From Isoetes taiwanensis (taxonomy: Eukaryota; Streptophyta; Lycopodiopsida; Isoetales; Isoetaceae), in assembly GCA_021234155.1 (NCBI GenBank), contig JAJEKV010000011.1, positions 1,362,001 to 1,426,000 of the forward strand: DNA of 64,000 bases, in the 5' to 3' direction. The translations under genes were made by a program, and so were the position numbers. Below the pieces are notes generated by a model. That model had not been told where the DNA came from, made no database searches, and worked only from the letters and a program-made list of their open reading frames with translations. Positions 22,235 to 33,418 of this stretch are shown here, piece after piece. Every line of letters starts with the position of its first letter. The stretch's first letter is position 1.

Positions 22235-22891
22235 CTAACCGCTATGCAATGCTTGCTTAACAATTTTATTTTGCCAGTTCAAAGTGATGTGGAGAAGGAC
22301 TTTAGCATGAATTTTAAGTGACAAAGTTTTTTGTGCATCGGAGCCCGTAGGATGCATTGATGCTATTAACTTACAATCGAGCTGGTCATGGTTTCTTCGT
22401 CTCAAGGCCAAGTCCAAATCTAGAACCTCTTCCAACCGTCATTTTTTAATCTCGCCTAATAAATAAAGAGTTGACTCATTAGCTTGCAAATGAATTGTCA
22501 CCATTTCATTAGGTTGTGATTGAGATGTCACAATTAAAACATTGAGTTGAGAGACGACAATTGCTCGTGCTTCGGTGCTCATTATTGCTAGCACGTTAAA
22601 TCCTCAAGGATGCTCTATAATAATACTACGTAAGAAGACCTCCTTATGTAGTAAATTGAGATCTGTAATATCTCATGGAGATTCAAGTTCATCGTAGAGC
22701 AAATGGTCGTGACGGATTAAATGAAAGCTTAATAGGCCGAGAATATCAATAGTTAATTGGCCCCGATTTATACCGTTGCCGCGGAAAGAAACGCGTTTAT
22801 TGGCAATGTATTCTTTCCACTTCTTTATGTTCTTGCCTAGTGGTCCGGCGCTCGAACGTAGACGACATAGGTGCGTCCCAGCACAATGCAC
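22235..22891 (-). pseudogene. Unrecognised decayed protein-coding frame with three in-frame TGA codons
   Basis: One minus-strand frame runs 219 codons from about 22891 to the stop at 22235 and is interrupted only by three TGA codons (22673-22675, near 22616, near 22442). The translation looks like a real protein: NIKKWKEYIANKRVSFRGN, RGQLTIDILGLLSFHLIRHD, FNVLAIMSTEARAIVVSQ, VTSQSQPNEMVTIHLQANE, EEVLDLDLALRRRNHDQ. I do not recognise the family. All three stops are TGA, as expected from C-to-T change of CGA (Arg) codons, so I infer a deaminated pseudogene. No membrane segment or classical motif is evident. Confidence 0.5.
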
Positions 22892-22929
22892 GCAGCCCGT
22901 AGGGATAGGGATTTAGGGGGTACTTGGAC

Positions 22930-23530
22930 TCTTGTTTCCTGGGGAAGCTCTGGGACCACTATGCTCTGGAACAGATAATAGTGGCACACTACAAACATCA
23001 CATAAACCCCACCCTGGTTTGAGGCCCATTACTCTACCTCGTTCTCGCCCCATGAAGAAGCGCGGGATTATCGGCCCATTCGAACGAGGGGCCCACCATC
23101 TTCGGCTTGAGACGGGTTTGGTGGGTTGGAGAGTCGCGCCGGGGCGGACTTTGTTAGTGTTGCCCGCTGGGGGTTGTTGGGGATGAAAGCCATGCCTTCC
23201 GTGAGTCCGCCCTATAGTCGATTCGGGCTCGCTACATTCTCTTGGTGCGACCGGTGCGCCTCGCCCGCGAGCTACTCAAGATACGGGGCCGATCCCTTGG
23301 CTCCTACCTCCAGAAGGTTTTGGATCTGCGGACTCACCTCTGCCCCCGGGTGCCTACCTGAGGTGCCAGGAATTCATGTGTATATATATGTATATTTGTA
23401 CAGCTGCCAACAGTTTTGTTGCTGCGACGGTTTTTCCCTCCTAGGGAGGGGGGGTTAATCTGGGTAGCAACGGGCTGGCTGCACCCCGTGTAATTTGGGT
23501 CCCATAGGCCGATTGGCCTCCGCGGACAAT
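22930..23530. other. GC-richer non-coding stretch
   Basis: Two short plus-strand frames exist (22932-23186 and 23126-23458), but neither shows a known motif and both overlap in different frames. I cannot support a gene. Confidence 0.35.
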
Positions 23531-23537
23531 AAAAGAA

Positions 23538-23580
23538 CCTTCCTTCCTTCCTTCCTTCCTTCCTTCCTTCCTTCCTTCCT
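23538..23580 (+). repeat. (CCTT)n microsatellite
   Basis: About eleven uninterrupted CCTT units. Confidence 0.95.
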
Positions 23581-23699
23581 GAAATGCATTTATATTTCGC
23601 CTAAGAAAACAAAATTTCAGCTTCAATGGAGTTGTAGAAAAAAAAAGATAAAAATCCTATATTATAAATTTTTAGTGTAAGCGTTGGACCCAGCCCTAA

Positions 23700-24440
23700 A
23701 TTCTATGGCCAGGATTTTATCGCATCAAGCGGTGACGATGATGCCATGTAAGAATTCCCTTTTTTCCTTCGAACGGTTCTCTTCTCGCTGCGGATGATGC
23801 GCCGCCATAAGCATCCTCTGCTATGCCCTTTCTTCACTTTTGCCTTTGCCTTTTACACCATGGTATTTTTTAGTGGCCCCGGCGGGCCAGTTGGCCACAC
23901 ATTCATATTTTTTCAGAAATGGTTGGCTACACCAGAGTAGGATACGTTCATGTCCTGACCGAAGGGTAGTGGCCAGTTCAAAACACGAATTTGTAGAGTT
24001 TATTTGTTTAGTAGCCAATTCGATATTTACTAAATCCAGCTAGGTGTAGGGTGTGGCCAATTTGATTTTTTGTGCGTGGGAAAAAACTTGTTGAGGTAGC
24101 CAATTAGAACCTTAGGTAAATTTTAATGGGCAAGGGGGTGGCCATATTACATCTTGGCCACATGTCCATCTAAGAATCGCCACTTGTAGTCCTCTAGGAT
24201 TAGGGTTGCATATATATTTTTATATTTTTGAATTTGACCGAGGTAGCATAAAAAACCGCCCTTTCACACAGGTTTAGTTTATTCTACCTGTGGAGCCTGT
24301 GTTTTTCTTGTTCTTCTCGTATGCAATTGTTTCGTTATCCATGTGAATATGAATATAAATATTCAATGAATATGAATGGGATGATAATTTGAATATTATA
24401 TTTTATTGTCATTTGCAGAGCAGTCCGGATTTGTGTTCAC
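23700..24440. other. Non-coding stretch
   Basis: No supported gene. It contains repeated GGCCA(A/C)..TTGG-like words (TGGCCACA, GTAGCCAATT) between 23870 and 24180 that may be remnants of a short repeat. Confidence 0.35.
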
Positions 24441-24456
24441 GATCTAGTTGAGATCA

Positions 24457-24846
24457 GTGTAGTACCGTACCGTACCGTGCCGCATGCGTGTATGGGTATG
24501 CGTGCGCAACGCATGATGACGGGTAACGCGTCGCGTCGGCCGATTTAACGTACGAAAGTACGTTAAAATGTTGTTGTTCAAAATACGCATACGGTACGTA
24601 CGATACCATAAAATACGTACGGTACGTACTTTAACCTTTTTTTTTGTGAAAAAAAATCATAAAATACGGGTACCGTACCTATAAAGTACGTACCGTACCT
24701 GTAAAGTATGTACCGTACGCGTACGTTAAACAACAGATAAAAAAAAATTTTAATCATTGTTTGCACAAAATGCTTAAGTACGTATTGTACGTCCCGGCAC
24801 GGTACGTAAGTACTTTAACTCGTACCGTACGCGTACGTAAACAACA
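24457..24846. repeat. GTAC-rich palindromic tract (MITE-like)
   Basis: The words GTACCGTAC, CGTACGGTACGTAC and ACGTACGT recur more than a dozen times. Inside, 24571-24733 begins TGTTGTT and ends AACAACA, resembling short terminal inverted repeats, and a second AAACAACA end lies at 24838-24846. The whole can form many alternative hairpins. Confidence 0.6.
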
Positions 24847-24867
24847 CTGGTTGAGATAAGAGATATT

Positions 24868-25050
24868 GGTTGGATATATTCATCTTGTTAGATATGTTTA
24901 CATGCAATCTAACTAGATGATGTTAAATAGGTTAAATTGGTTGGATATATTCATTTAGTTAAATATGTTTAGATGCAATCTAACTAGGTGTTATTAAATA
25001 GGTTATGCGATCTAAATAGGTTAAATAGGTGACACTTAATTGGGTGATGT
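24868..25050. repeat. Tandem repeat, unit about 80 bp, about two copies
   Basis: Copies share TTGGTTGGATATATTCAT, GTTA.ATATGTTTA.ATGCAA and TCTAACTAG.TG, followed by GTTAAATAGG words that recur to about 25060. Confidence 0.8.
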
Positions 25051-25348
25051 TAAATAGGCATTGGGGAAGATGCCTAGGTGGTTGCGACTAGACGTCGTAT
25101 TTTAACTACCAAAGCATGTTCCTATATTTACTAGCACAAATTTGCTCGTAGCCAATTTGTTAATGTAGAAAAATAAAAATTTCATGGTTGCGCCAGTTTA
25201 GTTATGCCATCTTAGCAAGAAGGTGCAAAATATCGCCATGCCAAACTACGCCAAGTTATTTATCCTACATGGGCAGTAGCCAGTTGTTTCTGGCCCTATA
25301 AAAATATAGAGCGCTTAAAAAATACCCTGTTTTACACAAGTAAGGGAT

Positions 25349-25573
25349 GTGGCAATGGTTGATGATTTCTCTAACATTCTAAAGGAACATTGTAGGCCAG
25401 ATCAGTACACAGAGGATGCTCTCAGGATTCTAGAAACAATGTCAGAGTGTGAATTGGGAAAGGAAACCACTGAAATGGTAAAAAAATATTGCAAAGGTCA
25501 GCTACAATGGTTAAGGGAGACTTTTCATACTTCAGGACACAGAGATAGAATGCAGAAGTTGATTCAGGATTAA
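25349..25573 (+). CDS. Hypothetical 74-aa protein or exon
   Basis: A plus-strand frame starts at ATG (MAMVDDFSNILKEH) and ends at TAA. It is acidic, probably helical, with normal-looking amino-acid composition (cysteines at three positions, ETMSECELGKETTEMVKKYC in the middle). It is convergent with the HGKG-type pseudogene to its right. I recognise no family. It may be a captured exon or a remnant of the same mobile unit. Confidence 0.35.
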   Translation: MAMVDDFSNILKEHCRPDQYTEDALRILETMSECELGKETTEMVKKYCKGQLQWLRETFHTSGHRDRMQKLIQD

Positions 25574-25876
25574 CATATGTTAAGTTGATTCAGGTTAAGT
25601 TGATACAGACCAGATTCATGCAGTTTACAGGTTATATATTGAAATAGTGAAGACTTATATATAACTCGGGCAGACATGCCACAATTTTGTACATGTTATA
25701 CAGGCAGATATGCCACAATTTTGATGTAATCCAGGAACATAAATACATGATCTTCAGTTACAATTGCATTGATGTTTTTGTGTGAGTGCTTTTGCTTTAA
25801 TAGTCAAACTATGAATAGTAATTGAGTCAATACCATATGAACATTATTTTGACTAAATACCAAATGAATAATGAAT

Positions 25877-28470
25877 TTAAGCTGAGCTTGGGAGGCTACA
25901 TATAATCTGTTGGCAAGTGTCTTCAGCCATAGTATACAACATACCATCCTCTTCATCTGCAATCATTTCAAAGTTAGCTACTCTTACAAGGTGGCTATAC
26001 ACACTAGCCACAGGCTGGTCATCTAGTAGCTCAAATTTGAAACCACCCACCTGTTTATAGTAATATCCTGAGACAATAACAGATTCAACTCCAAATACAT
26101 TTCCCCATCCATCCACATAATCCTCAAGCAAAGTGTTCTTTGCTTCTGTGCACTTCAATACATAAAAATCAACCCCCTCTTCATTATCTTCCTCTGCATT
26201 GACAACAAAATTATCTTCAACCTCTACCATAGAACTAGCTATGTCATAGTCTTCCTCATCATCCTCTTCTTCATGTTCATCTTCTATCTGCAAGTCTTCA
26301 TCTGATGCTTTATTAGCATCATTAGTTGCTTTAATCTTCTTCAGTTTTAGTTCAGTAGTTTCCCAACCACCAATGCGTGACTTGGTGGAGCAGGAGTCCC
26401 ATTGGAATTGAACACAATTCTCACAGAAGCATGAGAGAGGTCTATAAGCTATTTTTAAAGTGCTGTCCTTGTCACATGGTCTTATGCAATGGATTTGTGT
26501 CGTTCCTTTCAAAATATGACAGTCAAATCTCTCAGATCTATCTATTTTTGAGGGATCAATTTCCCAGAAGTACCTGCACATAGTGATGTAAGTGCTTTCA
26601 GTGCTGAAACAGTTGAAGAATATTGATATCAAAAAATAAAAAAAGAAGACAATCAAAATTTAGGACTGGGAAATATCATGTTTTACATAATGGAGTAGCC
26701 CATTAACAACCACATACACAAACAATTTATAGATTCATGCTCGTAATTTCTAAGTACTTAAGTGCTTAAGTGCTTTAAGTGCTTCAGTGCTTTAAGTATG
26801 CAGAGGAAAACCAGTAAAGTTTACCTTGTTATGTCATTATCAGTGGGATTGTTGTTGAAGTACCACCTAAGAAATGCAACCACCTTTGCACATTGCAATT
26901 TCTTTCCATCATATTTCATCTGTTCCTTTGTTAGAATCCTTTTGATGACAGCTCCAGCACCATCATGCTCACCTTTTCCATGTGAGCTAGCAAAAAAATT
27001 CCAGAGAATATCCTATTGAAGATGTTTGTGAAACCTACCAAGGAAATAAAATGGTCTTGAAGATTTAAACTATGAAGAACAGCCATCCTCCAGAAAACAT
27101 GTTTGTTATAGTTAATTCCCATAGACTTTAGCCAATCTGCATGATTTTGGAGACAATGCTGGACAAACTCAGTATCATGAGTTTTGTCATCACTGATATA
27201 GAAGTGAGTCTCCTTCACAATTCCTTTCAATGAGTTTTTTCTTTTCTCTTTTGCAGCATTTTTCTTTTTAATCTCTTTGTCATCTTCTTTCTTCTTTTGT
27301 CTTGCTTCTGCCTCTGATTTTCTCATTCTTCTGTAAGTGATGTGTACAAGAATGGAGACCTGATCGGTATGTCAATGGCAGGATTGAGCTTCTTGTTGAA
27401 TTTTAAATCCTTAATTCTCTGCAAAATCTATCACAGAGACAATAGTATCATCTGCAAACCACACTTGCCTCTTCAAACCACACTTTGTACATGTCTGCAT
27501 TAGACATGCATGCTTGTGCCATTCATCATTCTCATCCTTATCGCACACAATTTGTCTCCAATAATCACTAGTTGATTTGATTATGTGTTCTTTAGCAATA
27601 CATGTTGGACCCGAACCACAAATTCTGCACTTACACAGTCCTCATGTTATTTATGGCTTGCATGGCAAACTCAAGATGCAGATGGTATTGGCAACAACAT
27701 GTTTCTCTTTCTTGAAGCCTCCTAATATAGCTTGGTTTCAATCTTTCAAAAGTCTGATGGGATATATCTTCATATCAGGATGTTCCTTTTCAAAAGCAAG
27801 GTATAGTTGCAACTGAACAAAAAAAAAAAAACAAATTTAGATTTTATAACCATGTAAGAAATATAGAAACTAAAAAAGCATGAGAATAACAAATAAATGG
27901 TTCAAAGAATACCTGTGTCACTCGGGTATTCTCATGCCAAAACCTTCTCACAACACTTATCTCTTCTGGGGAAAGTGCATCAAATCTCTTCTTCCTTGCA
28001 TGCATTGACCATGGATCAAACTCTGCACATATTCGTCTTCTAAATACCTGGGCTACAATTTTCTTGGGAATTGAAAGAAGCCTTGAAATTGCTCTCTGAT
28101 TAATCCCTTTAACTGTGGAAGCTGCCATTTGGATGGTGGTCTTCCTTGCTTGGAGTACATCAGTACTTCTTTGAAATTTTTGTGCCTGCATGGTTTCTCT
28201 CACATTGGAAATCAGGTGTGCTACTCTTCCTTTTGAATCATCATCAGCACAATTCCTTACAATGTGAAAAAAAGAGTCCTCTAACTCTTTTGAAAGTTTC
28301 TGTTGTGTTCTTTGACTCAGAAAATGTTCTTTTTTCTTCTGTACTAAAGGTGCAATGTTCTCCTTCTCCAATTCTCTAATCCTCTTTCTGGATTCTCGTT
28401 TTCTTCTAGATTCTAGCTCCAAGTAAATTCTTCGTTTAGCAGAATCAATGCTTTCAGGAGAACTTGCCAT
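25877..28470 (-). pseudogene. Decayed transposase-like gene with SHGKGEHDG motif
   Basis: Exons can be followed on the minus strand. Exon 1 (28470-27913) begins MASSPESIDSAKRR, has a basic helix-rich N-terminus and ends RVTQ before a GT donor. Further pieces give a Cys-rich zinc-binding part (CKCRICGSGPTC, then HACLMQTCTKCG), a DGCSSxFKSSRPFYF block near 27070 with TAG where the family usually has Gln, and NFFASSHGKGEHDGAGAVIK (about 26940-27000). The last exon (to 25877) starts RYFWEID and ends with an acidic tail. Proteins with D-G-x-SQFK and HGKG-x-DG blocks are known as uncharacterised, probably transposase-derived, genes in plants and animals. I do not know a formal family name. At least two frameshifts and one stop make this copy a pseudogene. 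Confidence 0.7.
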
Positions 28471-28886
28471 GAAATTGATATGATCAAGGAATTGCAATTC
28501 TAATTTGTCAGAATTGCAATTGAAATGAACTAGTTTATTCCAGAATTGAAGAATGATAGCAAGAACTGATACAAATTTCCGCCATCCAAGAAATCCCGCC
28601 ATCCGGTAGAATCAACTAAGAAATCAACCTTGCGCCCAAAGAATCAATCCATGTCATCGATCCCTTCCTCCTCGGAAGAGGATTGCTATTAAGTCGTATT
28701 TAATTAAAGTGGGACAAATCTTGAATTTTGGGACTCGGACTGAAAATGGGACTCACACACCATAAAAGAAATTTCTGAATTGATTGCTTGAATAGAATTA
28801 CACATGACACACATAGAATTGGGTTACTTGTTTTCCTCATAAATTTTACAAACCACTAGTTGAGAAAGTTTTCAAACTTCTCAATA
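28471..28886. other. Intergenic spacer between the two transposase-like genes
   Basis: AT-rich, no gene. The upstream gene's tail ends at 28887 and the next gene's ATG is at 28470, both on the minus strand. Words GTGGGACAAA...GGGACTCGGAC...GGGACTC recur near 28710-28750. Confidence 0.45.
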
Positions 28887-31820
28887 TTATGTACCCTCAT
28901 ACAATGATATAGCATGGAGGTTGCTCATGGCCTTGTCCATCTCCTTTCTTGGGATCTTGTGTGTGTTGTCTTTTGCAATGTGAGAACTTGGATATGACCA
29001 TACCACACACTCCACCAATTCCCTCCTTTGAGGGTCAGCATAATTTGCCCTCCACTTCTTCTCCCAGCAGTCAGTGTATTGCTCCTTCAAGTTGCCCTTC
29101 TTGTGTCTCCCAATGGGCTCCCAATATTGAATTTGGAATCCAGGCCGCAACTCCTCTCCATCGAGCATAGTGGTGGTCACATCGAGAGAGTGCCACCCCT
29201 AACCATATTGGACAGTCCTCATCATCGCCTTACTAGCACAAAGTATCCTTCCTTGATGTCCTCAAAGGGATCCCACTCAGGAAGATCAAACCACTTCGGC
29301 TTTGAGGCCTTACTTCCCACAAACCACTTGGAACCCTTGTTGGGACCCAAGTGAGCATTCTTAGACGTGCTTGCACCTTGAGAACCCTCCCATCTTGACT
29401 CGGCAGAACCCGCCTCTTAGCTCCCTCCCACATGGTCGCTTCGGTTTCCAAGCATGTCACAACTTTCTCCCAAGATTTGATTAGGGAGTCCATTTGATTT
29501 TTCTTAAGAGTGGAGGTGTGCTTTCCATTTCAACATCATCCCAAAGTTATGTAATCCTTGATGCCCTTCACCAGTTGGCTAGAGTCTTTGGACTGTCTTG
29601 AAGGGAGGTAGTGGTTTTGGCTGCCCTTTAGGAATGAGAACTTCACCAGCAAGACACCCCTTTGCCACAACTTCGATACCTTGTACAGGCATCCACAACT
29701 TGTCACCTGGTCTCCACTTATATTGCATGATTGGTATTCCATCCCTAACCCAAAACTTGAACTGAAGTGGCTTTGTGTGTCCTCATCAACCGGGTCCTTA
29801 CCATCTAGCAAGTATCCTTCTACAAATGATTTCCAATCTGCAACCTCATCCATCAAGAAAGCCATTGGGTTGGGGTCAATGCAGCTCTCAAACACATCCA
29901 TTAGTTCAGGGAGAGTGGTCACGTTTTCTCTCTTGAGCTTGGTGGAGAAAGTTCCAAAGAATCCATCTATATCATCATGCGTATGCCCAACCATCATGAA
30001 TCCCACTTTCACAACTTTGAATACTCCCACTTTTTGTCAAGTATGACATTGCCCCAAACATCCATCTATTCTTGTTTTCTTTCCAACAGTTGTCCAACTG
30101 AACACATAGCTCCTCAGGCAGTGATTTCTCAAGTAAGGGAAAATCATCCCAAGTCCTCCTTGATTCACTAGACACCTTGGATGTGAGCTTTTTTATCTGC
30201 CTTTGGTAACAAAGCGGTTGATCATCCATCAAAGCCTCAAAATGGGTGCTTTGAAGGGGAATACCTCCTCCCTTCTATCGATCCTTTCTCTAGTGTTCTC
30301 GTGCACTTGAAAATAGAGCTCACATGGAAGTTTGGATCATCTCTCCATAGATCAAGCACAAAATGACCATATGTTCCAGTTCCATGACCATGTGTTAATA
30401 CACCCGCCGACTTACTTTCATCCTAAAAGCCGTTTTGACAACGCTTGGGTAAAGGATCTAGCTTTGGCAAGAAAGTCTTGTGTTGGTCCATCTTATCATG
30501 AATTATACACAAAAATTTGTCCTACCAGATCTCGGAAAATGTTCTCCACTTGCCAATACAACCTGCCTACATGATATTTGGTCCCTTTGGTGATCTGCAA
30601 AAATTGCTCCCTAATTGCCATTCTTTCTTTCTCTATTGCAGTTGATGCAAGTGTATCCTTGAGTTGAATGCAAGTGTTGCACTTTGAGAATGGCATGTGT
30701 TGTAGGACACTCACGTCCGAGAAGTGAGTGCTCCATAACTTACTGAAATGTGATTGAGAAAGAGGCCTACCTCCAAGAGGTTTCTAGGATGGAGTTGACC
30801 TCCTTAAGGCACTCCTTCTGGATATAGTGTTGTGGCAACACTCTTTGCACCACTCGCACACCGTGCTCGTTCACCTTCGACTTGTGAGGCATAGATTGAG
30901 ACATGTATCTCACAAAGCTCTCAAGACCGCAAATGGCCTTTAGAGTATTTGCTCTAGGTTTCAAAGTGAGTGCATTACCATGTTGGAACAAAGTGTGCCC
31001 TTTTCTAACCTTGCTCCAAAGATGTCAGAAAATGAAGACTTGCTCACCCCAAGAATCCATCTCAATGCTCTCATACATACCTTCATGCCCCTCAATTGAT
31101 ATAGTAGCCGGCCCCGTGTTTTCATCATAGCTGGAATTCCTACACAAGGAGTAAATGAAATTAATCCTATCTTTTTGAAGCTGTCCAATGTATTGGGACC
31201 TTATCTCGCATCGGGTCATCCACATTGTACCCTTTGTGCAATCTAGGTTGCAACACTCTTGTCCCCTAATTGCCTCCAGTTTTCTTTGGTTGGTGCCATA
31301 CTTTCCATCCTTTCTAAATATTTGTCACTTCGAGGCCTCTTGGGCACCTTTGGCTGCCTTTTATGAAAGACATAGCGTCTCTTCCTTGTGATCAAAGGAT
31401 GCTCATCAACCACCAAATCTTCCACATGGCCTTGGGTGGGCCTTGGGGTGTGTAGTTCAGTTAGGAAATCTATAGTATCACCATTCTTGTGTGTAATATA
31501 CCTAATTGGCCATCTCAACTGAGCTTGGGACTCCAAAGAGCCCTCGAGCACACAATGCAATCACTAGAGCTTCCCCTGACATGATTGTATCAACTTCGAT
31601 AAGAAGCTTCACAATGCCAACTCCAAGATGTTCATCTCCCAGCCTCTCATCATTCACACTATCAAATGGATCAACTGCAGTTATTATGCCCTCTGCAAAT
31701 ACCGTCTGATTGCAAGGGTGCAACAAAAGGCAACCCATCTTCCTCCATTGGAGCCTAGGGCAATGGCCTCCTTTGGACTTCCCTGGCTCCATTTTACTCA
31801 TCTCACATGTTCCCTGAATG
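28887..31820 (-). pseudogene. Decayed gene with VGHTHDDID (DUF7869-like) domain
   Basis: Collinear minus-strand pieces read as one protein. Near 31800-31540 is an N-terminal part (GHCPRLQWRKMGCLLLHP). Next comes a basic linker (RKRRYVFHKRQPKVPKR) near 31380, then MPHKSKVNEHGVRVVQRVLP near 30840 and a CxxC zinc-type helix block (FSKCNTCIQLKDTL). A DGMDQ-like block near 30490 precedes ELCVQLDNCWKENKNRW near 30090, and VGHTHDDIDGFFGTFSTKL (about 29940-29995) follows. The C-terminal part ends at 28887. The D...DN..NKN...HDD order is that of the RNase H-like fold found in DUF7869 proteins, abundant in non-seed plants and probably transposase-derived. Multiple frameshifts break this copy. Confidence 0.72.
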
Positions 31821-31861
31821 AAAAAGCTCACATTAAAACCATATAGCCCCAAACACCACAA

Positions 31862-32205
31862 ATATGACCATATGAACCATATAAAACCATACAAACATAT
31901 TAAATATAATCATATTAAATCATACAACCATATTAACTAAAATCATACAACCATATTAACTAAAATCATATAACCATATTAAAGCATACAACCACATTCT
32001 AAACCATATGTAAACATTGTAAACATATGGTTATAAACATATGGTTATAAACATACAACCATATAAACATATAAACATATGAACATATAAACATATAAAC
32101 ATATAAACATATGGTTATAAACATATAACCATATAAACATATAACCATATAAACATATAACCATAACCATTGAAACATATAACCATAACCATTAAAACAT
32201 ATAGC
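31862..32205. repeat. AT-rich minisatellite of AACATAT/ACCATAT words
   Basis: Runs of ACCATAT, AAACATAT and ATATGGTTAT alternate over about 340 bp, with no stable unit length. Apparent open frames here (poly Y, M, I, C) are composition artefacts. Confidence 0.9.
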
Positions 32206-32222
32206 CCACCCTTTCATATCTT

Positions 32223-32320
32223 GTCATGGCCACGTGGCGCCTCTTCAGAGGCTGAAATCGTGGCCATGTCAGCAATCCGCACTGCCACGTCATGGAGGGC
32301 ATGGCCCACACGTGACAATG
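32223..32320 (+). promoter_or_regulatory. Cluster of ACGT-core (G-box/ABRE-like) elements with a hairpin
   Basis: GCCACGTGGC (perfect extended G-box, about 32229), TGCCACGTCA (about 32282) and CACACGTGAC (about 32308) lie within 90 bp. The first is part of an inverted repeat CATGGCCACG...CGTGGCCATG (32225-32269) whose inner arms are GCCTC and GAGGC. G-boxes bind bZIP and bHLH factors in plants. A pyrimidine-rich tract and the short spliced ORF candidate lie just downstream, and the VGHTHDDID pseudogene lies upstream on the other strand. Confidence 0.5.
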
Positions 32321-32444
32321 GTTTTTATTATTGCACTTTTACGAGGTTCGAGGGTGCAGCCAGAATTAACTGCACCCTCTTCCTCTCCCCCCCGACCATT
32401 CTTCCTCCCCTGTTTTCTCTGATCACTCTTCCTCATCTGTTTCC

Positions 32445-32486
32445 TTAGGCGCCCGCTTTACCGATCAGGCGCCCGCTTTACCGATT
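32445..32486 (+). repeat. Tandem 20-bp duplication in the leader
   Basis: AGGCGCCCGCTTTACCGAT occurs twice in succession, upstream of the ATG at 32509. Confidence 0.9.
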
Positions 32487-32508
32487 CTTGCGATTCCAAG
32501 GCCATCTT

Positions 32509-32977
32509 ATGACAGCAGCTTGGTCGACGGATCAGGACGCTTCCAGCGCCGAAGTTCTCGCGCAGATTCATTGTTCGAGCGGGCGTTACCGCCTGAGAAG
32601 AAAGTGAGGCCCCTTTTAGTGCTGCTTTTTAGTTTTCTGTAAGTCCTTTAGTGCATTTTTACTTTTATTCTGTTGTTAGAGGCTCTTATTAATCCCTGAT
32701 ACAATTTACAGCCCGACAAATCCTTATTCACGCTTTGCCAACATGGAAGCGAACTCGGAAGCCTCCTCCTCATCCAGCAAATCTTCCAGGTATGTTTTTG
32801 TAATATCATACCCTTTTTTAATCTCATTTCTCTGTACTGTTCTCCACTGTTCTCTGTACTGTTCTCCACTGTTCTCTGTTTTCTCATTAATCTCATTAAT
32901 CTTTGTATTGTTTTCTTTTTTTTGTTATCTTTTTCTTGCTTGTGGTTGAGTTGAATACATTGTACAGGCACAAGTGA
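32509..32977 (+). CDS. Candidate short spliced ORF (about 58 aa), host gene 5' end or micro-ORF
   Basis: Exon 1 (32509-32603) starts ATG ACA GCA GCT TGG and meets a GTGAGG donor. Exon 2 (32712-32789) follows a TTTACAG acceptor, stays in frame (NPTNPYSRFANMEANSEAS, then a serine run) and ends at a GTATGT donor. Exon 3 begins after TTGTACAG at 32968 and hits TGA at 32975-32977. Splice sites are good and the frame survives two joins, but the product is short and unknown. It may be the 5' part of a gene whose later exons are lost, or chance. The G-box cluster and pyrimidine-rich leader upstream favour a transcribed unit. Confidence 0.35.
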
Positions 32978-33176
32978 GAATAGTGGTTAGAGTAGTAGCA
33001 AGCAACCGAGATAGAAATCATCAGAGACTGGTGTTAGGAAGTAAGATATTGCAGAGCATTAACAGATAACTAGGAATATCTTTCTCCCAGCAAGAACTAA
33101 GAATAGGAATTGCTTTACAGAATCTCCATTTCTAACTCACAGCAAATCCACTGCAGGAGACATGCAGAAGGGAGTG

Positions 33177-33300
33177 GCGAGTTGAGAATACTTCAGCTTG
33201 CCAACAATCCAGGAAGTACAGGCCTTCTTCTCGACTCGCGAGGCGAGAAGAGGGAGTGTACACTCTGGACTGTTGGCAGGTTGAGGGATTCTCGACTCGC
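33177..33300. ncRNA. Long hairpin, MIRNA/MITE-like candidate 1
   Basis: Outer arms GCGAGTTGAGAAT (33177-33189) and ATTCTCGACTCGC (33288-33300), next arms TTGCCAACAATCCAG and CTGGACTGTTGGCA, inner arms CCTTCTTCTCG and CGAGAAGAGG. The 124-nt foldback has three collinear paired blocks. Bulges and loop size are compatible with a small-RNA precursor or a decayed MITE. Confidence 0.5.
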
Positions 33301-33382
33301 GATTCGGGATTGCACAGCTACCCAATGTCTTCACATTCTTTAGAACCCTGCTGCAGGCTTCTCGACTCGTGAGTCGAGAATG
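33288..33382. repeat. Overlapping hairpin 2 with CTCGACTC arms
   Basis: ATTCTCGACTC (33289-33299) pairs with GAGTCGAGAAT (33371-33381). In addition TTCTCGACTCGTGAGTCGAG (33359-33378) is a self-contained near-perfect palindrome. The arm sequence is the same as in hairpin 1, so alternative foldings compete. Confidence 0.6.
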
Positions 33383-33418
33383 TGATACCTGCCAATGGCC
33401 CTTTGTGCAGTCGCAGGT

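Noticed and set aside
31999-32217. Minus-strand frame rich in Tyr, Met, Ile and Cys
   Set aside because: Translation of the AT-rich AACATAT minisatellite.
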